Shown here one piece after another: positions 46,101-53,725 of a stretch of 64,000 nucleotides of DNA; positions within the stretch are counted from its first letter, which is position 1, and every line of letters begins with the position of its first letter. The stretch lies in the NCBI GenBank assembly GCA_008501765.1, contig QQUE01000007.1, forward strand, positions 496,001-560,000. Direction: 5' to 3'. Below the pieces are notes generated by a model, which saw only the letters and a list, made by a program, of their open reading frames with translations, was not told the origin of the DNA and searched no databases. Position numbers and translations under genes: made by a program. This stretch comes from Calditrichota bacterium (GTDB lineage Bacteria; Zhuqueibacterota; Zhuqueibacteria; Zhuqueibacterales; Geothermadaptataceae).

Positions 46101-46785
46101 TATCTTTAATGTAAGAACCTCCCGGCCAATACATGGGCCATGTCCGCTTGTCAGAACTTATAGCCATGCTTTTCAGAATACTTTCTGGAGGCTCGAGGTT
46201 TAAGTCATGTACGCCATTAAAATTGACATCTTCATCCGGGGTCACGACACCATCATTGTTAACATCTTCATCAATTCCCCAGATAAATCCATAGTATCCG
46301 TCATTGAAATAACCGGGAAGTGGCGCCCATATTTGTTGATGATCCCGGTTTTTTGACTGCGCCGCGACAGAAGAATTACTTACATGGGCAAGGTGGGTAT
46401 CGGTTAGAATTGGGAATTGAAGGCCATCACGCTGGTCTGGGACAACTTTGCTCCGGTACGGACTCATATCAGTGACATAAGCGCCAATATAAAAGTTAAA
46501 TGTATTCCCGTAACCAGCGCCTGCTCCGGAGGAACTGCCAGGCCAGCTTAACTGATGCCCCGGTGACAAACCGGCATCACCAAGATTGCCAATGTTCCAC
46601 AAGGGCAAATAAACGAGGTTTCGGTCAAACAAACCTCGCGCCCAATAGCGGGCCCAATGCATCGGATGCACATCAAATTGTGTTCCTGCAAGCTGGGCTT
46701 GTAAGCTGTCCGCAGATGCATAAAACAGAAACAAGCCGATCAATGCAGTTTTTATTGTATTGATTAATTTTTTAGATGAAAACAC
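43123..46785 (-). CDS. Large type IX-secreted surface protein, probable partner of the TonB receptor
   Basis: The start is GTG at 46785 (1220 residues), with AGGAG 7 nt upstream; the ATG at 46824 has no site. The signal peptide is FSSKKLINTIKTALIGLFLFYASADSLQAQ. Calcium-loop-like acidic repeats follow (DVNNDGVVTPDEDVNFNG at about 200; DDDRDGIIDES and DINLNGAIDPGEDVNKND at about 440-500). A fibronectin-like segment (PLQPTLISNVYDGKVILYWD) starts near 640. The last 100 residues form a sorting-domain-like end (IYVVPDPYVV...VDFVNLPPKCTIHIFTASGKLV...GKFAIIK). It lies directly behind the TonB receptor and PorV-like genes, where a SusD gene would be in Bacteroidota. No enzyme motif is seen; a substrate-capturing or scaffold role is inferred. 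Confidence 0.8.
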   Translation of the reverse strand: MFSSKKLINTIKTALIGLFLFYASADSLQAQLAGTQFDVHPMHWARYWARGLFDRNLVYLPLWNIGNLGDAGLSPGHQLSWPGSSSGAGAGYGNTFNFYIGAYVTDMSPYRSKVVPDQRDGLQFPILTDTHLAHVSNSSVAAQSKNRDHQQIWAPLPGYFNDGYYGFIWGIDEDVNNDGVVTPDEDVNFNGVHDLNLEPPESILKSMAISSDKRTWPMYWPGGSYIKDTRPPAGRPPRTTEPGLRKGRWNGEFKAAAIADQETFYMMDDHENDAWNEYWEGEYFPFKNADGTPDTTTWKDGGMLGAGIEVEARSYAWFHPLAEDLVVSVYRVRNYSDHTLNRVVTGMYADANVGRSTFNAADYKIAEFGASDEGRLAFDILYQWQKFPDELNTYKKIGVFGFAFLESPGIEDNNEDDDRDGIIDESLSDGIDNDGDWTPFDDSGIPDVPGTAGNGIWDTEDINLNGAIDPGEDVNKNDKLDYEAINDDRGSDGIGPDENNWPGPDPNGTETNGLVDAGEPNFDSTDIDEADQAGLKHVFVYEGNKDLKDDKKFWTKYLSQEDTDVEDTDENIAFTFGAKNVKLETIDLLEETNRPSWKRFAIALIMGGDQDDAVRNKSTMQSIYNNNYRFLTPPLQPTLISNVYDGKVILYWDTAAEKSKDPFFGEDFNGYRLYKSTDPKFLDLKTISDAFGNVLLFKPLEIFDKADGLKGEHPIPFPNLGVHYDMGKDSGLRHSYVDTLVDNGRTYFYAVSSIDAGNDFDFFDRNIVTIDYPLQAMPSESAFNITVNTVGEVVFRDRNTAVVVPVETAAGYTDPHVDSLKIEHVSGFAQGGRWNIDVYSRVHATDHLGETYELSFTDDGWLNNLTPDYQWGSTTGITCINRTSGDTMFNYLYDTSFDFSRKGFPLLEAGIFEGINYDLSFPISSSDDQRGISVIKYNEKGRKTNEWKKWATPTKSNLRVEAIELTGSALALPFDFEIRVEDHVGIDTSFSDSFLTPAHPINFTTWNVTDPNNPHKMKVKMVYDKIKNGTELPPEMVGQIWDSSRVTIMFPKYDVGKYWASWQIRFFKNRFDSLNATIPPAEGDIFRFRTERNPARLDTFRYAIEGGTWDKEKAKMDIREIYVVPDPYVVTNTFEPIYELGGTTQRRVDFVNLPPKCTIHIFTASGKLVRKLEHEAVMDFGRKSWDLTTDDGPEVAFGIYFFVVEAPDLGIKRGKFAIIK

Positions 46786-46864
46786 GAGATTTCTCCTGTT
46801 TTGAATCACTTTAAAGACTCGCATATTATTTCAATAAAATTGAACTATTCATGTTTTTTCCAGC

Positions 46865-47962
46865 TTAATAAGCGCTGATTCCAACAGTGAAACGATTTAC
46901 ATTGGAAAGAATACCCCAGTCTGCCCAGGCATAGTCGACTGTAATTGATGCAGATCCTAATATTTTATAATTGATCCCACCACCAAGTGTCAATCCGTCT
47001 TCAGCCACATCCGAAAAAAGGGAGCGGTAACCAGCTCGTAAAAACACCATGTTATAGACGCGGGCTTCTAGTCCCAAATCGAGCGTTTCGACGTCGTTGC
47101 TCGGATGATTCATATTGCTTGCAAAAGTGATGGAACTTTTGTCATTCAATTGTCGCTCGTAAGCCATTCCAAATCTGAATAAAAGTGGCAATGCAAAAGT
47201 CTGTGTTGCATAATTAATGGCAACATTGTTGTTATTGAAATATTTATCCCGGCGTCCATCCACATCTGCAATCGTTGTTAAATCGCGTCCGGAAAGTCCA
47301 ATTTCCGGCCCAAGATTGCTTAAAGCGCCGCCAATCCGCAATCCTTTAAATGGAGTTTTAAACAAGATTGACAGATCGCCAGCGACCGCAGAACCGTTTA
47401 AATGCCAAATATTTTCGTGAAAATATTTCACACCAAGGCCAACAGAAACCCGATCTGTAATCGCCAATGCCCAGTAAAGTCCAGCGACAAAATCCATTGC
47501 TGTATAAAATTCCCCGGTCCCCTCAGGCCGAAACACGGTTCGAACCGGATTCTCACCGTAATCGAGCATAGCAAGGTGAAATCCCAAAGCCGAACTATAG
47601 GCAGGTAAAGGAAGAACAAGGTCAATAGCGCTGAAATTTGTTCCGACAAACCATTCGGTCTGTGTGGCTTGCAGCGCAAAGCTCTTCATTTGCACGATTC
47701 CTGCAGGGTTCCAATACAGGGCTGAGGGATCGTCTGCGGTTGCGACAAAGGCGCCACCAAGCGCGACAGCACGTGAACCAACTCCGATTTCGAGCATGGC
47801 TGCTGCCGTCGTTCCTCTGCGGCTCACATCAGAACCGAACTCGAGTTCGGTTGGATCAACTTGAGCAAAGAGGCAGCTATCCCCAATTGACAACATCACA
47901 ATTGTGATTAAGATAGCGGGAAAAAACTTTATGGTTTTTTTTCTCATCATTTTTTCACTCAT
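46865..47962 (-). CDS. PorV/PorQ-family outer-membrane beta-barrel protein
   Basis: A 365-residue protein with a signal peptide ending SCLFAQ. The family pattern is clear: GTTAAAMLEIGVGSRAVALGGAFVATADDPSALYWNPAGI, then amphipathic strands up to VDYAWADWGILSNVNRFTVGISAY. PorV-type proteins belong to the FadL-like group; in type IX systems they bind cargo sorting domains at the outer membrane and pass them to the attachment machinery. Being located between a TonB receptor and a type IX cargo gene suggests a dedicated shuttle for that cargo. Its ATG lies 7 nt after the receptor stop and has no good ribosome-binding site, so coupled translation is likely. Confidence 0.88.
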   Translation of the reverse strand: MSEKMMRKKTIKFFPAILITIVMLSIGDSCLFAQVDPTELEFGSDVSRRGTTAAAMLEIGVGSRAVALGGAFVATADDPSALYWNPAGIVQMKSFALQATQTEWFVGTNFSAIDLVLPLPAYSSALGFHLAMLDYGENPVRTVFRPEGTGEFYTAMDFVAGLYWALAITDRVSVGLGVKYFHENIWHLNGSAVAGDLSILFKTPFKGLRIGGALSNLGPEIGLSGRDLTTIADVDGRRDKYFNNNNVAINYATQTFALPLLFRFGMAYERQLNDKSSITFASNMNHPSNDVETLDLGLEARVYNMVFLRAGYRSLFSDVAEDGLTLGGGINYKILGSASITVDYAWADWGILSNVNRFTVGISAY

Positions 47963-47968
47963 CTGGAG

Positions 47969-50881
47969 TTAAAATTCAAAGTTTAGACCGAATTGTATTA
48001 ATCGAGGGCGTGAATACCAGGCAGGATTATAATTCGCCTCATCAAGCGTAAATTCACCCAGTTGTTCAATTCGATAATTTCTCAACCGTTCTTGCTCTGG
48101 TAAGCGAGCAGCAGGCCCCGCCTGGCCAGTGATTGAATTAACCGTATTTTCATCAAGATGATTAAACAGATTAAACACATTCGCATAAATTCCCCACCGC
48201 ATTCCGGAATATTTAAATGTTTTTAACGCTTTCAAATCAACTGTCCAGCGCAGTGGTTTTCGCCCAGTATTATCCCACCAGCCGGAGGGCACGGTGATAC
48301 TCGGATTAAGTGTTGCCGGTGAGTAGGGCAAGCCTGATCCGAACTGTCCTAACATGGTAAAATTCCAACTTGGCGCCGGACGCCAGCTTGCTGATCCGTT
48401 CAGTGAATGGGTTTGATCCCAATTAAGGAAATTTATCCGTTTTGTTGCCAGGGTATAAGCACCTTTTCCCGGCCCGGAGAGAATTTGCACATCAACCGCT
48501 GCGTTGGGTGACGATGCTGTCCCCTTTGCTACCATGTAGGTATAGTCAATTCCGGCATTGAATTTTCCATCGGACGCACGATAATCGAATGCCATTGTCA
48601 CACCCGAGGAATTGCCGTATTCTTTATTGATGTAGCGGCTGAAAGTCGTTGCGTTGCTGAGGGTTAAAATTTCAAGACCTAATAAATCCCGGATATCTTT
48701 ATAAAAAACAGACAATTCCATTCCAACTCCATCTGCCAGCTCTTGTTGCAATCCAATTTCATATTGAATTGTTTTTTCAGGTTTCAGATTTGGATTTCCG
48801 ATCGTCGTATTCGCAATACTGAATTGATTATAGTGCCGTAACACCGGATTTTCATACATCTTTTCGTAACTCGGGGTTTGGAAAAAATGTCCGTATGACA
48901 GCCGCAAGGCGCCTTTGGCCGAGATTGGAAAAGACAAGCCAAATCGTGGACTGAGCTGGTATTTATCTTTCGCCTGTTTATAATATTCATCAGCACCAAC
49001 GAATTCCGGAAAAACGATGCTGTAATCAGGTGCATAGCGATCTTTCGGCTGAAAAACATCCAACCGCAAGCCACCGTTAAAAATGATTTCTCCCATACTC
49101 AAAGTTGTCTGAAAATAGCCAGCAGCTTCAACTGGATAACGGTCATAATCTACATAAAACTGGTCATCAGCAGCACTATCCGCATGTGTCTCGCGCAGCC
49201 TGAGATTTCCATATTCATAATCTCGTGTTGCATCCCGGAAATGCTCCCATGTAAGTTCAAGTCCAATAATTTCAGATTGCAGGTAGGGGAACTGCAGCGT
49301 TTCATAACCCAGCATTTCCCGCATCGGTGAGTTTTTATAGTGGATGTGATATTTTTTAGCTTCAAAACCTGTTTTTATCTCGAGAACATTGTTGAGTTGC
49401 CAGGTAATATCCCCATTGACCAAATTGATCGATTGATCGAACCAATGGCGATTCCAGGAGGCTATGCCACCAAAATCGTACCCGGTATTTAGTCCGGGAT
49501 CCCACGCATTCACAGCGGTAGTTTGATAACGCGGATCAAGTGGGTCCTCATACATATAGTCTTTGTCATTATTTTCTTGCAAAGAATAACGCAAACTATA
49601 AAACAGATTCTCCATGGGTGCATGAGTTAAAACAACCAAATGCGTCATATTATCAGTTAAATTGGTTATCATGCCCTCCGGAGCAAATCGCCAACTATTG
49701 CTGTAACCCTGACCTTCAGTCGTACTGTAAAAAATATTATAGGCGAGAGTAAGTGAGGGTTTCGGCTGGTACACAAGCTTGGTATTGATGTTTATCGTTT
49801 TATCCCATTCCATATGGTCAATCTCACCATTGCCCGTGTGCAAAGAATCCGGCAGAGGAATTACCAGCGGATCATCGGGGTCGAAAGCTGCGCGATACCA
49901 CTCACGATAAACTTCGATTTCCCAGCCATCTTCGGGGCGGTAGCGTTGCTCGCCGTTCAACCATCCTTTTGAATCAACGATGCGACCATTGACATAAAAA
50001 CCAAGTTTTCCAAGTTTTTGTGGAAACGGAAGCGGTCCGGAAAATGAAAATTTAAGTTCTGTTTCATCGGTTGGATCATAAGTATCGAGTCCAATATATT
50101 GTGGTTTGTTCGGTGAGTAGTATCCACCAATAATGGCATCGAAAGTTGTTGCAAATTTATTTTCAGGGACTTTTGTTACGATATTGATAATCCCGGATTG
50201 AGCGGAGCCATATTCGGCGTTAAATGTCCCGGAAATAACCTGCAGTTCTTTGATGAAGTTGTTTTCTATATTAACATTGGATCCACCACCCTGATTAAAA
50301 GTATTGGTAACTGGAACCCCGTCAATGAGATAAGCGACCTCTCGGGAACGACCGCCACGAAAGTGCAATGCACCACCGGCATCCGCAATAACCCCTGCTT
50401 GCAATTGCACAATTTCACTCATTGTTGAAACCGGTAACGCATCGATCTCTTCCTGGCCAACATAGGATGCCGTATTTGTACGGTCAAATTCGACAGCCTC
50501 ACGCTCTGCGACTACTGTAACTTCCTCCCCTTCAATGACAGTTTCTTCCAATTCGGCGGTTACTTTTACTGATCGATCTGTGAAAACACGAATTTCCGTG
50601 ATATTGGCGGTTCGGTAACCAATCATTGAGACGCGCAGCGTGTATGTGCCCGGTGCAAGATTGATGATGAGAAAATGTCCATCAACATTTGTTGCAGCTC
50701 CCATGCTTGTGCCAGCGACAATGACATTGGCCCCGGGCAATACCTGCCCGGATTTCTTGTCAATGACGACACCTGATATCTTTCCAGTCGTGCCCGCAGG
50801 CATATTATTTACGCAGAACAGGCTCAATATCAAAAAAAGAACATTGAAACACATTAGGTTGAAACGATTCATACAATTCAT
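47969..50881 (-). CDS. TonB-dependent outer-membrane receptor with carboxypeptidase-regulatory-like N-domain
   Basis: A 970-residue protein. After the signal peptide, residues 33-112 are a carboxypeptidase-regulatory-like domain (GKISGVVIDKKSGQVLPGANV), followed by a TonB-box-like EEVTVVA near 120. The plug spans about 130-238 (HFRGGRSREVAYLIDGVPV, GTFNAEYGSAQSGIINIVTK). The 22-strand-type barrel ends in PRLIQFGLNFEF with the terminal Phe expected for outer-membrane insertion. It should import a bulky ligand using TonB energy. No SusD partner follows; instead a PorV-like and a type IX cargo gene do. GAGGAT lies 8 nt before the ATG. It sits downstream of the LacI-type regulator. Confidence 0.92.
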   Translation of the reverse strand: MNCMNRFNLMCFNVLFLILSLFCVNNMPAGTTGKISGVVIDKKSGQVLPGANVIVAGTSMGAATNVDGHFLIINLAPGTYTLRVSMIGYRTANITEIRVFTDRSVKVTAELEETVIEGEEVTVVAEREAVEFDRTNTASYVGQEEIDALPVSTMSEIVQLQAGVIADAGGALHFRGGRSREVAYLIDGVPVTNTFNQGGGSNVNIENNFIKELQVISGTFNAEYGSAQSGIINIVTKVPENKFATTFDAIIGGYYSPNKPQYIGLDTYDPTDETELKFSFSGPLPFPQKLGKLGFYVNGRIVDSKGWLNGEQRYRPEDGWEIEVYREWYRAAFDPDDPLVIPLPDSLHTGNGEIDHMEWDKTININTKLVYQPKPSLTLAYNIFYSTTEGQGYSNSWRFAPEGMITNLTDNMTHLVVLTHAPMENLFYSLRYSLQENNDKDYMYEDPLDPRYQTTAVNAWDPGLNTGYDFGGIASWNRHWFDQSINLVNGDITWQLNNVLEIKTGFEAKKYHIHYKNSPMREMLGYETLQFPYLQSEIIGLELTWEHFRDATRDYEYGNLRLRETHADSAADDQFYVDYDRYPVEAAGYFQTTLSMGEIIFNGGLRLDVFQPKDRYAPDYSIVFPEFVGADEYYKQAKDKYQLSPRFGLSFPISAKGALRLSYGHFFQTPSYEKMYENPVLRHYNQFSIANTTIGNPNLKPEKTIQYEIGLQQELADGVGMELSVFYKDIRDLLGLEILTLSNATTFSRYINKEYGNSSGVTMAFDYRASDGKFNAGIDYTYMVAKGTASSPNAAVDVQILSGPGKGAYTLATKRINFLNWDQTHSLNGSASWRPAPSWNFTMLGQFGSGLPYSPATLNPSITVPSGWWDNTGRKPLRWTVDLKALKTFKYSGMRWGIYANVFNLFNHLDENTVNSITGQAGPAARLPEQERLRNYRIEQLGEFTLDEANYNPAWYSRPRLIQFGLNFEF

Positions 50882-50981
50882 CTGGAATTATCCTCAATGA
50901 AAAATGATATTTGTTTCTTTTAACTCATATCCGGTTAAAAATTAAAATTGGTAATTTTTAAAATAAAGGAGGCGCAAATAA

Positions 50982-52022
50982 TCAATTATAATAAGAACCT
51001 GAGCTCAGATTCAGTTGTACTTTATCAAGGCTACTACAGGATTCACCGACAATTAACTCGGGTTTTAAAGTTACTTTCTGAATATTTTTAAAACCCGTTT
51101 TTTCAATTTTACCAATGAGGAGCATGGCTGCATTCGTCGCAATAAATTCTACAGGTTGGGAAATGCATGTTATCTTCGGTCTAATGATATCATTCGAAGG
51201 CAATTTGTCGAACGCCACTATGGAGATATCATCAGGAATATTTAAATTTAAATCGTAGGCTGCTTTTATCGCACCCACGCTTATAAGGTTATTGCCAAGA
51301 AAAAATGCTGTGGGTGGGTCGGGAAGTTTTAAAATTTCCAGAGCAACTTCGTAACCGGCATGCTGAACCGGAGCACATTCCTTAATGTAACGCGGATCAA
51401 TTTGAATATTATGTTGGGTGAGTGCTTTCCGATAACCGCGATTGCGTTCGGCATAGGGAAAAAGATGTCCGGGGCCATTTATGAAGCCGATCTTTTTGTG
51501 TCCTAACTTGATAAGGTGTTCGACTGCTAACAACGCTCCGGAACAATGATCAACTGTAATGTAGTCCGTTTCAACATCATCAAATTTTCTATCAACTAAT
51601 ACAAAAGGAGTTTTGGTCTTTTTAAGACGAATGGCGGAGTTTGAGGAAATTGGGAAAATGATTACACCATCTACTTTGCGAGTTAGTAACAGATCAAGAT
51701 ATTCGCTTTCCTTTTGGCTGTCTTCCTCAGAATTGCAAAGCAGGATATTAAAATTCAGGTAACTCATATACCCTTCGATGGTATGAATACAACTGCTAAA
51801 AAATGGGTTTTTAATATCCGGAATGATGACGCCAATAATGTAGGATTTGTTCATCGCTAAAGATTTTGCAATTTTATTTGGCTGGTAATTCAGCTCCTTC
51901 ATTGCTGTGATAATCTTCAGTTTTGTTTTTTCGGATACTTTCTGAGGTGTGTTCAAGTAGCGTGAAACTGACATTGCCGATACGTGCGCATGCTTGGCAA
52001 TATCATTAATTTTAACAGCCAT
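50982..52022 (-). CDS. LacI-family transcriptional regulator
   Basis: The start is the ATG at 52022 (346 residues), with GGGAG 5 nt upstream; a TTG four codons earlier lies in that site. Residues 1-50 are the LacI helix-turn-helix and hinge (KINDIAKHAHVSAMSVSRYLNTPQKVSEKT, YQPNKIAKSLAM). Residues about 60-335 are a periplasmic-binding-protein-like sugar sensor (GVIIPDIKNPFFSSCIHTIE, VDRKFDDVETDYITVDH, GHKKIGFINGP). It probably represses the receptor and sugar genes downstream until a sugar is present. Two candidate operators lie close: a 15-bp palindrome just upstream of its own start and a LacI-type site at 53465-53482. Confidence 0.92.
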   Translation of the reverse strand: MAVKINDIAKHAHVSAMSVSRYLNTPQKVSEKTKLKIITAMKELNYQPNKIAKSLAMNKSYIIGVIIPDIKNPFFSSCIHTIEGYMSYLNFNILLCNSEEDSQKESEYLDLLLTRKVDGVIIFPISSNSAIRLKKTKTPFVLVDRKFDDVETDYITVDHCSGALLAVEHLIKLGHKKIGFINGPGHLFPYAERNRGYRKALTQHNIQIDPRYIKECAPVQHAGYEVALEILKLPDPPTAFFLGNNLISVGAIKAAYDLNLNIPDDISIVAFDKLPSNDIIRPKITCISQPVEFIATNAAMLLIGKIEKTGFKNIQKVTLKPELIVGESCSSLDKVQLNLSSGSYYN

Positions 52023-52035
52023 TCTCTCTCCCAAA

Positions 52036-52050
52036 ATGTTAGACTAACAT
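52036..52050. promoter_or_regulatory. Palindrome ATGTTAG-A-CTAACAT before the LacI gene
   Basis: A perfect 7+1+7 inverted repeat lies 14 nt upstream of the regulator's ATG, where binding would block transcription or translation start. A half site CTAACAT recurs near 52235-52241 and 53537-53543. It could be an autoregulatory operator, though it lacks the CG centre usual for LacI-family sites. Confidence 0.4.
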
Positions 52051-52257
52051 AATAATAACATTTATTCTGTACTTGTCAAGGAGAATTAAATCTTAGAAAT
52101 CATGCAACTTTGAACCTATTTTTACTTTTCCAGCCAATAAAAATATGAATATTACTATCAATCTTTTATTTCATCAACCAACACATTCGTACTATCGATA
52201 AACATTTTAACAAATTAACCGCTTTACTAACATTTCAAATGGATGAAAGTAACAATT

Positions 52258-53331
52258 TCAATCGCTGCGTGTTGCTCTGTGTGTATAGCCGGTGAAAGTG
52301 TAATCCAGTGCGGCAGGAATACCATTCTCACCAAAAATAAACTTCACTTCAATCGCGGTGAATCGGGCAGAGAATAATTCATTTGATTGTGGAATCAACT
52401 CAAACCGCCGGGAACCATGCGCTAAAATCCAAAGCGTGTCATCTTCAATGAAAATCTGATGCTCACCTTTTTCTTCCTTTTTATAGGTCCCAACATATTT
52501 TTGCAGCGCTTCGGTACTTAATGTCACTTTAGGCGTAATTGCTGAAGCTGGATTTAAGGGAATTTCTTCCAATTCTCGAATCCAGATATTTCGATAACGT
52601 ACAGGATTACCATGATCCTGCAATGACAGGGGCAATTTATCCGGGTGGTTTTTATAGACGCGGTATTTTTTCCAGTCGGTTTCACCCCAAAGAGTCACGT
52701 TATCCTGCACGAGAACACCGTTGTGAAAAACGGTCATTCTGGCTTTTTTTGTAAGTTGTCCCAAATTGTTAAATCGGGGGCGGTGAAAAACAATGTCATA
52801 GGCTTGCCATTCACCGGCGGGACGGGCGGCATTTACTGCCGGTGGATACTGGCCGTAAACAGCAGCAGCCTGACCATCGGGATAAGTTATATTGTTATAG
52901 GAATCAAGAACTTGTACTTCATAACGTCCCATGAGAAAAACACCGCTGTTTCCCCTTCCCTGGGATTGGCCTGTTGCTGGAGTCGGAGCCATCCATTCCA
53001 CATGTAGCTGGACATCTCCAAAACTTTGTTTCGTTTTAATATAGCCACTTCCTTTTACGCACTCGAAATAATCTTCTTTGCATACCCATTTCGTCGGTTG
53101 ACCATTCATGCCGACCCATTTTGTAATATCATCCTGTCCCGAAAATAGCACAACAGCATCGGAAGGTGCGGTGATTGGTAAAAATTGAGTGGGCGGTGTC
53201 ACTATCGGCGGCTGCGGGCGATTTAAATCATGCACCCGCCATTGAGCTCCCATCTGCGCATACAAAATACACGGAGAAAGTAACAGGAATATCTGGGAAA
53301 TTAAGAATCGACGGAAGGAATAAATGTGCAT
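52258..53331 (-). CDS. Secreted DUF1080 (3-keto-disaccharide hydrolase family) protein
   Basis: The start is the ATG at 53331 (357 residues), with AAGGA 8 nt upstream; the frame from 53355 lacks a site. A signal peptide ends PCILYAQM. The DUF1080 domain spans about 55-265 (WVGMNGQPTKWVCKEDYFEC, NSGVFLMGRYEVQVLDSY, WQAYDIVFHRP, LSLQDHGNPVRYRNIWIREL). The family includes enzymes that cleave 3-keto-glycosides. The final 90 residues (LQKYVGTYKKEEKGEHQIFIEDDTLWI) form an extra beta-rich segment like the C-terminal part of beta-lactamase-related proteins. It is upstream of the LacI gene on the same strand and has a LacI-type operator in its promoter region. Confidence 0.85.
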   Translation of the reverse strand: MHIYSFRRFLISQIFLLLSPCILYAQMGAQWRVHDLNRPQPPIVTPPTQFLPITAPSDAVVLFSGQDDITKWVGMNGQPTKWVCKEDYFECVKGSGYIKTKQSFGDVQLHVEWMAPTPATGQSQGRGNSGVFLMGRYEVQVLDSYNNITYPDGQAAAVYGQYPPAVNAARPAGEWQAYDIVFHRPRFNNLGQLTKKARMTVFHNGVLVQDNVTLWGETDWKKYRVYKNHPDKLPLSLQDHGNPVRYRNIWIRELEEIPLNPASAITPKVTLSTEALQKYVGTYKKEEKGEHQIFIEDDTLWILAHGSRRFELIPQSNELFSARFTAIEVKFIFGENGIPAALDYTFTGYTHRATRSD

Positions 53332-53725
53332 TTTATTTTCCTTACAAATTAACAAATTTTAATGGCGGCCTTTAAAATGTACCAGGGTCGAAGGAAGGAT
53401 ATCTATGGATGCAAAGATAACAAAAAATCAAAACATGTGGTTAATAAAGGCATATTTTTAATCGAATGCAAATGTTTGCATTAGGAAATTATGATTTTTT
53501 ACAATTCATTTTAATAGTATTTGCTAAAATGGTAAGCTAACATGTTATAACATAATAAATTGAACACACCTATTTTTCCGTTTTAGGTTGCGCCTGATTA
53601 AACCGTCACAACATCCCGCTATTTTAAATAAAAATTCGCAACAAGTGACGAATAAAATAAGGCTTAAGGTGAAAAATCCCGATAAAAAACCAAACACCAC
53701 TTAAATAAAAATAGAGAGTTACCGG
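53332..53725. promoter_or_regulatory. Divergent promoter region between the DUF1080 and NHL-lipoprotein genes
   Basis: This AT-rich 394-bp stretch has no gene and must hold promoters in both directions. On the minus strand TATCTTTG (about 53412-53419) matches the TAnnTTTG -7 element of Bacteroidota-type promoters, though no well-spaced -33 TTTG was found. It also contains a LacI-type operator (53465-53482) and the palindrome ATGTTATAACAT at about 53541-53552. Confidence 0.45.
53465..53482. promoter_or_regulatory. LacI-family operator-like palindrome AATGCAAA-TG-TTTGCATT
   Basis: Perfect 8-bp arms flank a TG centre. Apart from the centre it matches the general LacI/PurR-type operator TGCAAACGTTTGCA. 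It lies about 134 bp upstream of the DUF1080 start, near a LacI regulator gene two positions down. Confidence 0.6.
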
